A stretch of 64,000 nt of DNA from JAJCYX01 sp965243825 (lineage in GTDB: Bacteria; Chloroflexota; Dehalococcoidia; Lucifugimonadales; Lucifugimonadaceae). The notes below the pieces were generated by a model that did no database searches, was not told the origin of the DNA, and was given only the letters and a program-made list of their open reading frames with translations. Below are positions 27,213 to 36,739 of this stretch, piece by piece (within the stretch, counting starts at the first letter, position 1; every line of letters starts with the position of its first letter). Where the stretch lies: NCBI GenBank assembly GCA_965243825.1, contig CBDEVT010000001.1, forward strand, positions 1,426,001-1,490,000, in the 5' to 3' direction. The translations under genes and the position numbers were made by a program.

Positions 27213-27905
27213 CTACTCTTCAAGAGCGTAAAGAGTGAAGGTCCGCGTTGCAGGCCACAGCGGGTCACTATGTGGAGTCATCGAAGATAACCTGAACCAT
27301 TCCGCGGAGATGCCAATCTCGTAGGCTCCTGGAACTGCGGAAGTGAATCTAAGGCCGTGATTCCCAGACCTGAGGCCACCTCCATCGCGATCAGTTATTT
27401 CGAATTCCTGTACTAGAACTCCATCGATCACCGGCGGTGCATGGTCAGAGTCGAGCAACTCTAAGCCCGATGGGATGTTCACCGTGAACCGCAGAAGCAT
27501 TGGTTCTTCCATGTCGTGAGTCCCGCCGATGAAAACGGATGCAGCTGAACCGATCAGGAAGCAGTCGGTATCGCCGCCGACAACGTTTGCGTAAGCGGTT
27601 GTGACCGTTCGTCCAGGTGCGGCGGTCGGCGTTGAGAGAGGCACCGCTGTTTCGGGTCTCATGCCGGTCCCTTCAGTGAATTCGATCAGTCGAAATCCAG
27701 AGTGAGAGATGCTGCTTCTGGCTCTGTTTGGTGAGCAATCCAGGTCTTCAGATGTGAGTAAGGAATCTGAAGCCGATGTCGGCGCGGGTACTTCGCGAGA
27801 ATCCGTCTTAGTCTCAGGGATTGGGGTTCGATCCGAACTGCAAGCCGTTGCGAACAGTGTCGCGGCAGCGACTCCAATTGTCACTGTGGCGAGAGATTTG
27901 CTCAT
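27213..27905 (-). CDS. Probable secreted lipoprotein, unknown function
   Basis: I do not recognise the family. The 230 residues begin with a signal sequence ending in a lipobox-like FATAC (Cys at about 22), followed by a Ser/Thr/Pro-rich spacer. The remainder is probably beta-rich, with alternating hydrophobic segments. The -3 position is Ala rather than Leu, so lipid attachment is likely but not certain. Two further cysteines (CSPN, DCFLIG) could form a disulfide outside the membrane. It is convergent with the ABM-fold gene, 32 bp away. Confidence 0.6.
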   Translation of the reverse strand: MSKSLATVTIGVAAATLFATACSSDRTPIPETKTDSREVPAPTSASDSLLTSEDLDCSPNRARSSISHSGFRLIEFTEGTGMRPETAVPLSTPTAAPGRTVTTAYANVVGGDTDCFLIGSAASVFIGGTHDMEEPMLLRFTVNIPSGLELLDSDHAPPVIDGVLVQEFEITDRDGGGLRSGNHGLRFTSAVPGAYEIGISAEWFRLSSMTPHSDPLWPATRTFTLYALEE

Positions 27906-28064
27906 TTGCTAAACCATTTATCAGGCGTAGTCGGCAACGGGATAACTCGGGGGTCAGCAGAGAGGTTATTATGGCGCCACTGACTCGTGATCTCTATTAC
28001 GGAAGCTAAACACTGCAAGGCTTTCTATCTAACGAAAACCCGGATACCCGCCAAACGACCAAAA

Positions 28065-29114
28065 ATGACAAGCACATTAGATTCCTCTACTAAGGCACCC
28101 TTAACACGTTCGCAACTCCGGTCACGCATCTCGAAATTACCTCGTATGCAGATGGCCCACCTGCCGACGCCGCTCGAGGAGATGCCACGGCTGACAGAAG
28201 AGTTGGGTGGCCCGCGAATACTCGTGAAGCGGGAAGACATGACCGGACTCGCGTTTGGCGGTAACAAGGCTCGCCACTACGAATTCGAAATGCCGCATAT
28301 CCGTGACGAGGGTTACGACACCGTGATCAACATCATGGACTACCACTCGAATAACGCTCGAATGACCGCTGCAGCTGCAAACAAAACGGGGCTCAGGTAT
28401 GTGCTTGTTCTGAAAAACGCAGCGCACCGAAAAATCCAGGGCAACCTGCTGGTCGACAAGCTCCTCGGTGCTGAACTTCACCTGCTTGATCAGTTCCAAT
28501 CTGAAACAGCGGACGAATATGCGACGAAGCTAAAAGAGCAACTTGAATCTGAAGGCTACAAGCCCTATCTCGTCCAGGAGCATCTATTCCCACGCATCGT
28601 CGGGATGGTCGGCTTCGTAGAGGGAGGGCTTGAGCTTCTTGACCAGATAGAAGAGCTAGGGCTGCAGAACGTACACATTTTCGGTGTGGCAGGCCGATCC
28701 CTTTGTGGACTGATCCTCGCTGCACGTAATCTTGGTCTGGACTGGAAATTCAGTGGCGTTGCGGTGACCTATGACCCTCCTCTTGGCGAGTACATCTTCG
28801 ACCACAACGATGACATCAAGGATCTTCTCGATCTGCCGGTGACGTTTTCCAATGCCGACATGAACGTGCTCGATCAGTACATCGGCGAAGGCTATGGAAT
28901 CATGACCCCGGAAGTTGCCGAGGCTATTCATATTGCAGCTCGAACGGATGCGATCATCTGTGATCCGAACTACAGCGGCACTGTGATGGGCGCACTCATC
29001 GACCAGGTACGCCAGGGCAACGTCAGCAAGGACGAGACCGTGATCTTTCTGCACACTGGCGGCCTGCCAGCAGTGTTCACATTTGCTGAACAACTCGCCG
29101 CGTGGGACGGTTAG
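28065..29114 (+). CDS. PLP-dependent D-cysteine desulfhydrase/ACC deaminase family protein
   Basis: This 349-residue fold-type II PLP enzyme shows the family's opening KREDMTGLAFGGNKARHYEF, whose Lys in GGNK holds the cofactor. It also has the substrate-Ser/Asn loop DYHSNNARMTAAAA and a C-terminal LHTGGLPAVFTF. Members break down D-cysteine, L-cysteate or ACC to a 2-oxo acid and ammonia. In the sulfonate branch they release sulfite, so the substrate here needs testing. The ATG at 28065 is preferred to an in-frame start at 27987, because homologues begin near this point. Confidence 0.87.
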   Translation: MTSTLDSSTKAPLTRSQLRSRISKLPRMQMAHLPTPLEEMPRLTEELGGPRILVKREDMTGLAFGGNKARHYEFEMPHIRDEGYDTVINIMDYHSNNARMTAAAANKTGLRYVLVLKNAAHRKIQGNLLVDKLLGAELHLLDQFQSETADEYATKLKEQLESEGYKPYLVQEHLFPRIVGMVGFVEGGLELLDQIEELGLQNVHIFGVAGRSLCGLILAARNLGLDWKFSGVAVTYDPPLGEYIFDHNDDIKDLLDLPVTFSNADMNVLDQYIGEGYGIMTPEVAEAIHIAARTDAIICDPNYSGTVMGALIDQVRQGNVSKDETVIFLHTGGLPAVFTFAEQLAAWDG

Positions 29115-29223
29115 CGTGTTGCCCGTCGCCGCGTAGGACGTTTATCCCGTACCGTCTGGCTAACGCTGTCGCTAGGCTTCAACTGAACTTGGTCCTACTT
29201 GCAGTGAACAGGCTTGGCACCCA

Positions 29224-30063
29224 ATGCAGGCAATAACGAGAAGAATTCCACTCCGGTTGACACCGTTTTCGGTGTTTGGCCTGTTACTAGCCATCGCCGG
29301 TTGCGGCACGATCGCAATCGATATACGTACCGAGATCATCAGCCAACAAGAGATCCGGCAGCATCTCGAGTACGTCATCTCAGGCCCCATTGCAGAACTG
29401 TTGATCACTGACGGCGAGCTTGATCCCAACGCTGAATTCAACACTGCGGATCTCGAAGCTGTAGAGGCTGAAGGATGGGAAGTGGAGATCGGCGTTGAAA
29501 AGATTGACGGTGAGGACGCGTTGGTGATGCGGATGAGCCAGACATTCACTGGCCCGGATGCCGCGGAGCAGTTCAAGCGAGCCTCTGAAGCCCTGGCGGA
29601 AGAGGACACAACAACCACGATGGTTCCGATACTGGACATCACCGAATCAGAAGACGAGATCGTCTACGATCTTCGGATGTCGGTGTCAGCTGACGATCAG
29701 AGCGAATCGAACGTGCCTGACGCTCCTTTTCCGACTGTGGAGCCATTGACTATCGATGGCACTCCATTCGCCGGGCTCCCGGATTTTTCCGGTACTGGAT
29801 CCGCCGATCCGGCTGGTCTTGATGGAGTGTTCACGGACGGCCTGGAAGATTTCACAGATGCACTTGCAGACAGTTTCGCTGACTTTATAAAGCTCAACTG
29901 GACGGTCGAAATGCCCGGAGACATCCAAGACTCGAATGCGACGTCTCAGGATGGCAGAACACTTACGTGGGAGCTGGGGCTTGGTGATTTCTCGGAAGAA
30001 GATGGCCCGCTTTTCGCCAGAAGTGTAGTCAACAAGAATTCTGGCGGTAGCTGCGGGCGTTGA
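29224..30063 (+). CDS. LppM-like lipoprotein
   Basis: This 279-residue protein has a signal peptide ending in the lipobox LAIAGC (Cys 27). The body is acidic. The C-terminal block WTVEMPGDIQDSNATSQDGR followed by TLTWELGLG resembles the end of LppM-type domains (mycobacterial lipoprotein family), whose function is not well known. A low-complexity Asp/Pro-rich section (about 160-215) precedes it. It probably sits on the outer face of the cytoplasmic membrane. It lies 109 bp downstream of the PLP enzyme gene. Confidence 0.7.
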   Translation: MQAITRRIPLRLTPFSVFGLLLAIAGCGTIAIDIRTEIISQQEIRQHLEYVISGPIAELLITDGELDPNAEFNTADLEAVEAEGWEVEIGVEKIDGEDALVMRMSQTFTGPDAAEQFKRASEALAEEDTTTTMVPILDITESEDEIVYDLRMSVSADDQSESNVPDAPFPTVEPLTIDGTPFAGLPDFSGTGSADPAGLDGVFTDGLEDFTDALADSFADFIKLNWTVEMPGDIQDSNATSQDGRTLTWELGLGDFSEEDGPLFARSVVNKNSGGSCGR

Positions 30064-30177
30064 TGGCGAAGTGAGCCTAATCCCGCCCAATCACCGCAGC
30101 GGGAATGTTCACTATTCCTTTGCAGACTGTTGGTACTCTGGTTTCAAGTAGCCACTGAATGCGAAGGAGGTCCGATC

Positions 30178-30408
30178 ATGGATCCCAACAGTATCTATGA
30201 TCCGAGACACACGACCGGTATCTCGCCGGTTCACAAGGACGTGAAACATCCGCTGATACACGATCCACGTCGTCCGGGTCAGAGTACACAGCTTCACGGA
30301 AATTCCGGCGTTGGGCGATCATTGATTGCCCTGGGCATATGGCTGGTATTCCTTATCGGCCTGCTGGGTGTGGCGCTGTGGCTGATCTTCGGAGTTCGAT
30401 TCTTCTAG
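30178..30408 (+). CDS. Small single-pass membrane protein
   Basis: This 76-residue protein was chosen for its strong ribosome-binding site, GAAGGAGGT (30163-30171), six bases before the ATG at 30178. The first 45 residues are polar and His/Pro-rich (KHPLIHDPRRPG). A single hydrophobic helix ends the protein (about 51-72). No family is recognised. It lies 114 bp after the LppM-like gene on the same strand. A longer frame from 30130 lacks support. Confidence 0.6.
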   Translation: MDPNSIYDPRHTTGISPVHKDVKHPLIHDPRRPGQSTQLHGNSGVGRSLIALGIWLVFLIGLLGVALWLIFGVRFF

Positions 30409-30546
30409 TCACTCCGGCCCGACGATTTCTCGCGTTGGACTTACTACTCGCGCCAATCGTCGATTTGCGTATCTCGCATCGTTGTGGGTTCGATGCCCCG
30501 TGACTCTGTCAGTGGTGTGTTTCCGACGTTCCATCGAACGCGCGCA

Positions 30547-30616
30547 TATAATCCCGGCAACCCTGATTCAGTGCACACGTCCAAAGAGTCGTACTGTCCG
30601 CCGTTTTGGCGGGCAG
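30547..30616 (+). promoter_or_regulatory. Promoter element and leader hairpin of the DUF1800 operon
   Basis: A perfect -10 hexamer, TATAAT, lies at 30547-30552 without a clear -35. The leader then contains a hairpin of nine pairs, CTGTCCGCC (30594-30602) with GGCGGGCAG (30608-30616), one of them G-U, around the loop GTTTT. The hairpin ends 27 bases before the DUF1800 start. It has no T run, so it is more likely to affect translation or RNA stability than to terminate. Confidence 0.45.
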
Positions 30617-30643
30617 CGACTCGCAACCAGCGGGAGCCGGTGA

Positions 30644-32098
30644 ATGGTTACGAAACCTGCCGCAACCGAGAAGCAACTCATCTCGCATCTTCTTCGTCGA
30701 GCAGGTTTCGGCGGTACCAAACAGGAGATTGATCACTTCTCCGAACTCGGCTACGAGGCAACAGTTGAACACCTGTTAGACCCGCCGAGCGTCGAGTCTA
30801 TGCCGCAGGACATCATCCGACGCTATCACGTCGATATGTCAGACCTCAGGATTCAACCAGCGACTGGTGCTCACTGGATCTATCGGATGGTCACAACTAA
30901 CGCCCCCTTGCTTGAGAAGATCGCTCTTTTCTGGCACCGGGTCTTTGCTACTGGCCAGACCAAGCTGATACAGGGCAAGGTAATAGTCACCCAGATCGAC
31001 ATGTTCCGTCGCCTCGGGATGGGCAACTACCGCGATTTGCTGCTCGCGCTCTCCAGGGACCCTGCAATGTTGATGTGGCTGGATAACCAGGATAACCACA
31101 AGGGAGCCATCAACGAAAACTACGGGCGTGAGATTCTCGAACTGTTCTCGATGGGCGTCGGGAACTACACGGAGAAGGACATATACGAGTGTTCCCGTGC
31201 GTTTACTGGCTGGACGATTGCAAATGAGCCTTACAACGCCCAGAAGATGCGCAATAACACAGCGCGTCCGTATGGCTACATCGCCTGGCAGTTCAAATAT
31301 GACGATGAAGACCACGACCACGATGAGAAGTCATTTCTTGGTGAGACTGGTGATCTGAACGGCGAAGAAGTTGTAGATATCATCTGCAAACAACCCGCTA
31401 CTGCAAGATTCATCGCCCGGCACCTCTACCACCACTTCGTCGCAGATGAACTGCCTGTGCCGCAGTGGCCGCATATTGGACCGCGGGACGCAGAAGCTAT
31501 CGAGCTGATGGCGGATGCCTACTTCAACTCTGGCTACAGCATTTCTGAAATGCTGCGCGTCACCTTCAACTCAGACTTCTTCAAGGACCAGGCCATTCGC
31601 AACGCCCGAATCAAGAGTCCGGTAGAAGTCGTCGTAGGTTCCTTGAGACTTACAGGCGGTTATGACTGGCCTACTTACGATGTGTATGACGCCAATGCCT
31701 CCTGTGGATTCATGGGTCAGGGTTTGCTTGCACCGCCTTCGGTCGAAGGCTGGCAAGGGGGTGAAGACTGGGTCAGCACAGGTTCGATGATGCAGAGAGT
31801 CAACTATGCATCGAAGGTTATCGGTGACGTTTCGCGCTCGGGCATTCGCAGCATTGTCGAAGACTTGAGTTCACATGTGCATTCTGAGGATGCTGATGCC
31901 CTCGTTGATGGTTGTCTAGAAAACCTTGGGTACCTGGAACTAGACGAGCAGACAAAACATGAGCTTGTGGAGTTCGCCGGTGGACAGATCGCGGCAGCTT
32001 CCGAGCTTTCTGGTCCAGCAAAGACAGAAGCCGCAGAAAAAGCGGTTGTCAGCGTCTTGCAACTGGCGGTCTCAACGCGTGAATTCCAACTTGCCTGA
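30644..32098 (+). CDS. DUF1800 family protein
   Basis: This 484-residue protein has the DUF1800 landmarks: HLLRRAGFGGT near the start, FWHRVFATGQTK, and NENYGREILELFSMGVGNYTE followed by an FTGWT motif. The C-terminal region is helical. The function of the family is not established. Its genes almost always sit beside DUF1501 genes, as here. Unlike most members, it has no export signal. It is first of three closely spaced genes (DUF1800, NHL, DUF1501), with gaps of 29 and 25 bp. The ATG follows GGGAG. Confidence 0.92.
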   Translation: MVTKPAATEKQLISHLLRRAGFGGTKQEIDHFSELGYEATVEHLLDPPSVESMPQDIIRRYHVDMSDLRIQPATGAHWIYRMVTTNAPLLEKIALFWHRVFATGQTKLIQGKVIVTQIDMFRRLGMGNYRDLLLALSRDPAMLMWLDNQDNHKGAINENYGREILELFSMGVGNYTEKDIYECSRAFTGWTIANEPYNAQKMRNNTARPYGYIAWQFKYDDEDHDHDEKSFLGETGDLNGEEVVDIICKQPATARFIARHLYHHFVADELPVPQWPHIGPRDAEAIELMADAYFNSGYSISEMLRVTFNSDFFKDQAIRNARIKSPVEVVVGSLRLTGGYDWPTYDVYDANASCGFMGQGLLAPPSVEGWQGGEDWVSTGSMMQRVNYASKVIGDVSRSGIRSIVEDLSSHVHSEDADALVDGCLENLGYLELDEQTKHELVEFAGGQIAAASELSGPAKTEAAEKAVVSVLQLAVSTREFQLA

Positions 32099-32127
32099 AT
32101 CCGAACGAGTAAGGGCAAAGTGACATC

Positions 32128-33150
32128 ATGGCTACGAAAATTAGACCCGGAATCGAAGTGAAATACTTGAACACAGTCGGTTTCACAGCTGACTTTGGTG
32201 GTCGAGGGTTTCACCTTCCGACAGACATGGCTGTTCGCTCAGACGGCCGAATATTCGTTATGAGCCGCAGCTCGAACACCGCGACACCCGGCCTGCGAAT
32301 CGGTATTACCGATCTAGAACACAACTTCCATGGTGAATTCGGCAGTCACGGTACAGGTGAGGGGCAGTTCATCAGCCCAACAGCCCTTGCGATTGACACC
32401 CGTAACCACCTGTTCGCTGCAGATGATGTCCTCCATCGAATCACGGAGTTCGACGCAAACAACAACTTTGTGCGGTATTGGGGCGATGCGGGTAATGGTC
32501 CAGGTCAAATCTCCGGGCCAAGCGGCCTTGTGTTCGATAGAGATGACAATCTGCTTGTGGTGGATCACCTGAATCACAGGATTCAGAGATTCACCCGCAA
32601 CGGTGAATACATTTCACAATTCGGCTCAAACGGCCAGCGTCGAGGGCAATTCAACTATCCATGGGGCATATGTATTGGCCCCGACGGAAGAATCTACGTC
32701 GCTGACTGGCGGAACGATCGTGTTCAGTGCTTTGCTCCAGATGGTGAGTTCGTATCGATGCATGGCCAGTCAGGTGATGGTGAGGGCCAGTTCAATCGTC
32801 CGTCTGACATCGCTGTGGGGCCCGACGGAGCCATATTCGTCACCGATTGGATGAATCAGCGCGTCCAGGTCTTCGATTCAGACTGGCGGTTCCAGACGAG
32901 TCTTCGAGGACAGGCAACACTCTCACCTTGGGCGGTTGAGTATCTGAACGCAAACGACGATGAACGCCGGGCTCGTGAGGAATTTCAGCCCGTTATCGAC
33001 GTTGACACCGATGATCCTCACGAAGTTTCAGCTCGAATCGAGTCGTACTTCTGGGACCCTGTGGCGGTAGAAGTGGACGCTGAGGGGCGTCTGTATGTGC
33101 TGGAGACCAACAGGCACCGATTCCAGGTCTACGCAACATCGAGTAGCTGA
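32128..33150 (+). CDS. NHL-repeat beta-propeller protein
   Basis: This 340-residue protein consists of about six NHL blades with the repeated pattern GxGxGQF-x-x-P-x-x-I, then a DGxIxVxDxxNxRIQxF closing strand. Clear copies start near residues 68, 115, 162 and 208. Such propellers bind proteins, RNA or peptides, or act as hydrolases and lyases when metal ligands are present. I see no conserved catalytic set. No signal peptide is visible. Its place between the DUF1800 and DUF1501 genes suggests that the three products act together. Confidence 0.9.
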   Translation: MATKIRPGIEVKYLNTVGFTADFGGRGFHLPTDMAVRSDGRIFVMSRSSNTATPGLRIGITDLEHNFHGEFGSHGTGEGQFISPTALAIDTRNHLFAADDVLHRITEFDANNNFVRYWGDAGNGPGQISGPSGLVFDRDDNLLVVDHLNHRIQRFTRNGEYISQFGSNGQRRGQFNYPWGICIGPDGRIYVADWRNDRVQCFAPDGEFVSMHGQSGDGEGQFNRPSDIAVGPDGAIFVTDWMNQRVQVFDSDWRFQTSLRGQATLSPWAVEYLNANDDERRAREEFQPVIDVDTDDPHEVSARIESYFWDPVAVEVDAEGRLYVLETNRHRFQVYATSSS

Positions 33151-33175
33151 TCGCAGGTAATACAGGGAGTTTGAT

Positions 33176-34315
33176 ATGACCCATCAACGAGAGAAAGTAC
33201 TGGTTGTCATTCAGCTCTCGGGCGGAAACGACTATCTGAACTGCGTCGTGCCTTATGAGAACGGTCACTACAAGGACGCCAGACCGAACCTGAAGATCAC
33301 CGACGACCAGGTGATTCCTCTAGACAACGGACTCGGGCTGAACCCCGGCATGGGACCGGTCAAGGATCTGTATGACCGTGGCAAAGTCGCGATCATGCAT
33401 GGGATCGGCTACCCGGAGCCGAATAGATCTCACTTTAGATCCATGGACATCTGGCACACAGCCGAACCGACGAAGGTGGGTGACAAGGGGTGGCTTGGAC
33501 AGGCAGTCAAGGAACTGGACCCGTCTGGAGAAAACGTTGTTACGGCAGTGAACTTCGGGAACGGATTGCCGCGTGCTCTCGCCGCTCCCGGCGTACCTGT
33601 GGCTTCAGTAGGCGATCTGAACAACTATGGATTGCTCACCGGTATTGAGGGCCAGCGACAGCGCGAGCAGGCGCTTTCGACTTTCAATCGGATCTACTCC
33701 CCTGCTATTGGCAGTGGTGCGGTGATGGACTATCTCGGTAAGACAGGACAAGACGCGCTTCGTGGTGCCGAGATTCTCCAGACCGCTCCAGGCAAGTATC
33801 GATCGAATGTCGAGTACCCGGACAACCCATTCGCCAAAAGCCTGCAGGGCGTTGCGCAAGTACACATGGCCGACCTTGGAACGCGGGTGTTCTATACGCA
33901 ATACGGTAGCTTCGATACCCACGCCGATGAGGTTAAAACGCAGGAACGGCTATGGCATCACATCTCTGACTCGCTCGCTGCCTTCTACCAAGACCTTGAA
34001 GAAGCTGGACGGAGCGAAGAGGTCATGGTGCTGATGTTCTCCGAGTTTGGTCGGCGGGTGAAAGACAACGGCACCGGTACAGATCACGGTTCTGGTGGTG
34101 TTTCGTTCCTGATCGGTGACCAGATCAAAGGCGGTCATTACAACGAATATCCGGAGATCGAGACCTCGGCACTCGTCGAAGGCGATCTGCGTTTCAACAA
34201 CGACTTCCGTGGGCTATACACGGACATCCTCGAAGACTGGCTCTCAGTCGACGCTCAGCCAATTGTCAAAGGCCAGTATGAGAAAAACCGTCCATTCGTC
34301 AGGAGCACGAATTAA
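33176..34315 (+). CDS. DUF1501 family protein
   Basis: This 379-residue protein belongs to DUF1501, a relative of the alkaline phosphatase/sulfatase fold. Its markers are VVIQLSGGNDYLN near the start, EPNRSHFRSMDIWHTAEP, and FSEFGRRVKDNGTGTDHGSGG towards the end, which hold the potential metal ligands. Members usually carry a twin-arginine signal and are exported. Here the chain starts directly at the first core strand (MTHQREKVLVVIQLSGG), so the protein looks cytoplasmic. It is the last gene of the DUF1800-NHL-DUF1501 operon. Confidence 0.93.
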   Translation: MTHQREKVLVVIQLSGGNDYLNCVVPYENGHYKDARPNLKITDDQVIPLDNGLGLNPGMGPVKDLYDRGKVAIMHGIGYPEPNRSHFRSMDIWHTAEPTKVGDKGWLGQAVKELDPSGENVVTAVNFGNGLPRALAAPGVPVASVGDLNNYGLLTGIEGQRQREQALSTFNRIYSPAIGSGAVMDYLGKTGQDALRGAEILQTAPGKYRSNVEYPDNPFAKSLQGVAQVHMADLGTRVFYTQYGSFDTHADEVKTQERLWHHISDSLAAFYQDLEEAGRSEEVMVLMFSEFGRRVKDNGTGTDHGSGGVSFLIGDQIKGGHYNEYPEIETSALVEGDLRFNNDFRGLYTDILEDWLSVDAQPIVKGQYEKNRPFVRSTN

Positions 34316-34420
34316 GGTCTGAGACCTGCCGGCAACGGCCTGAAGAAGATTCTCGCTGCGTGATGCCGAGTGGTCATACGCTTATGCGGAACGATATCGT
34401 TCTCGGGAAAGTCACTTAGC

Positions 34421-35674
34421 ATGGGTCTGACTGCACGGTTTACAGGTCTCTGGCTGCACCATGAATTCCGCAAATTGTGGGGTGGACAGGCCGCGTCTTT
34501 GTTCGCCAGTCAGCTCATGTTTCTGGCACTTCCGCTGACTGCGGTTTCCGTTCTGGATGCGACGCCATTTCAGATGGGTGTCGTAACGGCCATGGCCGGA
34601 CTGCCTGCGCTCATTGGCCTGTACATGGGTTCATGGGTCGACCGCCGGAAGCGTTTGCCTGTGATTGTGGCTGCTGACGTTGGCCGAGCGTTGCTACTCG
34701 CCGTAATTCCGGTCGCTCATATCTTCGACGTGCTGACAATCGAGATCATCTATGCGGTCTCATTCGGCGTTGGCGCCATGAGCATCCTGTTCCAGATCGC
34801 TTATCGCTCGTTCCTACCGTCGGTTGTGAAGCAGGAAGAACTGGTCGAGGCAAACAGCAAGCTTGAGTTCGCAACCTCAGGCACGGGTGCCGTTGGTCCG
34901 GCGATCGGTGGTGGGCTGGTGCAGCTTCTCACAGCTCCGTTCACGCTTTTCTTTGGTGCCGGCCTCTACACGCTGTCAGCCCTGTTGTTCCGCCGCATCC
35001 GTGTCGATGAGCGTCAACTCGATAACGAGGATCCTGATTCTGGTGGCGGGGTCAAAGAAGGTTGGCGTTTCTTCCGGAACAACAGGATCCTCGTTGGGCT
35101 GGGACTGACCCAGTTCACGGCGATCATGTTCGGGTCAGCGTTCGAGGCAATCTTCATTCTCTACATGGTCGACGTACTGGGGTTGAATGCTGGGACGATC
35201 GGACTCATGTTCGCTGTATCCAGCGCCGGGTTGTTCATTGGCGCCTGGCTTTCCTCTCGGTACACATCACGTATTGGAATTGGCCGCGCCACGACTATCG
35301 GTATCGCTCTTGTCGCACTGGGCGATCTGTCAGTGCCGCTGGCTGACGGCCCCTCCGCGGTAGTGGTGGTGATCATTGTGCTGGGAGGCATCCTCACGAA
35401 TGCTGCGTTCGTGGCCTACAACATCGGACAGGTAAGTATTAGGCAAGCGATCACGCCAGATCGACTTCAGGGACGTATCACCTCGATCATGGTTGTGATG
35501 TCCCGCGCCAGCGTGCCTGTTGGCGGAATCTTAGGCGGTCTTCTTGGAGAATTGCTTGGTCTCCGGACGACGTTGCTCATCACAGGCATCGGTGCGGCTT
35601 CAGCCGCGCTCTGGATGGTGTTGTTTCAGGTCTGGCCGGTACGTACTGATGACTCTGAAACCGAAGCGATCTGA
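34421..35674 (+). CDS. MFS transporter (EntS-like exporter)
   Basis: This 417-residue membrane protein has about twelve helices and the MFS motif A, GSWVDRRKRLPV, in the first cytoplasmic loop (about 67-80). The run VEANSKLEFATSGTGAVGPAIGGGL in the fifth-helix area is typical of the enterobactin/macrolide exporter branch (DHA3). It probably exports a small molecule by proton antiport. The ATG at 34421 is preferred to an upstream GTG because it starts MGLTARFTGLWLHHEFRKLW, the usual opening. It follows the DUF1501 gene by 105 bp. Confidence 0.88.
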   Translation: MGLTARFTGLWLHHEFRKLWGGQAASLFASQLMFLALPLTAVSVLDATPFQMGVVTAMAGLPALIGLYMGSWVDRRKRLPVIVAADVGRALLLAVIPVAHIFDVLTIEIIYAVSFGVGAMSILFQIAYRSFLPSVVKQEELVEANSKLEFATSGTGAVGPAIGGGLVQLLTAPFTLFFGAGLYTLSALLFRRIRVDERQLDNEDPDSGGGVKEGWRFFRNNRILVGLGLTQFTAIMFGSAFEAIFILYMVDVLGLNAGTIGLMFAVSSAGLFIGAWLSSRYTSRIGIGRATTIGIALVALGDLSVPLADGPSAVVVVIIVLGGILTNAAFVAYNIGQVSIRQAITPDRLQGRITSIMVVMSRASVPVGGILGGLLGELLGLRTTLLITGIGAASAALWMVLFQVWPVRTDDSETEAI

Positions 35675-35735
35675 TGCGGATCATGTACCCTCTTCGTCCT
35701 TGCAAACGCCTTGAAATCACTCATCGGAGACAGAT

Positions 35736-36689
35736 ATGCGAATCGGATTGATGGTAGAGGGCCAGAACGGGCTGACATGGGAGCGGTGGATTCACATCCT
35801 GCACACTGCGGAGCAGCTAGGGCTGGCATCCGTATTTCGTTCTGACCACTACTTCATCGGCGCGCACAAAAGCTCTATCGATGCATTTCTGTCATTCGCA
35901 GTCGCAGCTCGCGAAACCTCGAAAATCCGGTTTGGCCAACTCGTCAGCCCTGTCACGTTTCGGTCTCCGGTCGATGTTGGGCGGATGGCGGCGCAGATCA
36001 GCCAGTTGAGTAACGGCCGATATCAGCTCGGCCTGGGTGCCGGCTGGCATGAACCCGAACATACGGCGTACGGAATTCCGTTTCCACCCACCAGGGAGCG
36101 TTTTGAGCGCCTCGAAGAGACGATTCATGTCATTAAGGCACTCTGGGGTCAGGGTCCAGCCTCATTCTCGGGCAAGCACTATTCAGTTACAGATGTCGAT
36201 TGCCTGCCAAAGCCGGTATTTGGAGCCGAGACCCCAATACTGATTGGCGGGTCCGGCGAAAGGCGCACGTTGCCACTCGTAGCGAAGTACGCCGATGAGT
36301 GGAATGCGGTCAACATGAAAGAGCAGATGTATCAGCACAAGGTGGAAGTGCTGCATGCCAGTTGCGACAAGGTTGACCGAGATCCGGGCACAATTCACCG
36401 ATCGATGATGGTGTTTGGACTTGTGGCCGGAGATGAGCGCTCGCTCGACCGATTGACGCTCCATCACATGCAGATGAGCGGCGCTTCAGGCTCCCCCGCC
36501 GAATACAGAGCCCAGAAAGTGGAGCAGAGCAACTGGATTGTCGGCCTGACGGACGAGGTTGTGGACCGATTGGGCAACTTCGCCTCGATGGGGCTCGAAG
36601 AGGTGCAATTCCAGCTGTTCAACTACGACTCAGACGAGGTCCCGGCCTACTACGCCAGCGAGATCGCTCCAAGAGTATCCGGGTTCTAG
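35736..36689 (+). CDS. LLM-class flavin-dependent oxidoreductase
   Basis: This 317-residue TIM-barrel protein of the bacterial luciferase family probably uses F420 or FMN. It shows SVFRSDHYFIG, a typical RLGQLVSP-like strand (IRFGQLVSP), the GLGAGWHEPEH motif and PILIGGSGERRTLPL. It most resembles the Rv1855c-type F420-dependent subfamily. Paralogues of this fold are many in SAR202-type Chloroflexota, where they are thought to oxidise recalcitrant organics. The ATG follows GGAGAC. The substrate is unknown. Confidence 0.9.
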   Translation: MRIGLMVEGQNGLTWERWIHILHTAEQLGLASVFRSDHYFIGAHKSSIDAFLSFAVAARETSKIRFGQLVSPVTFRSPVDVGRMAAQISQLSNGRYQLGLGAGWHEPEHTAYGIPFPPTRERFERLEETIHVIKALWGQGPASFSGKHYSVTDVDCLPKPVFGAETPILIGGSGERRTLPLVAKYADEWNAVNMKEQMYQHKVEVLHASCDKVDRDPGTIHRSMMVFGLVAGDERSLDRLTLHHMQMSGASGSPAEYRAQKVEQSNWIVGLTDEVVDRLGNFASMGLEEVQFQLFNYDSDEVPAYYASEIAPRVSGF

Positions 36690-36739
36690 CTTGGTGCTGC
36701 TGAGCTGTTCCTACGGCCAATCGACGCTAAGGGGTGCAA

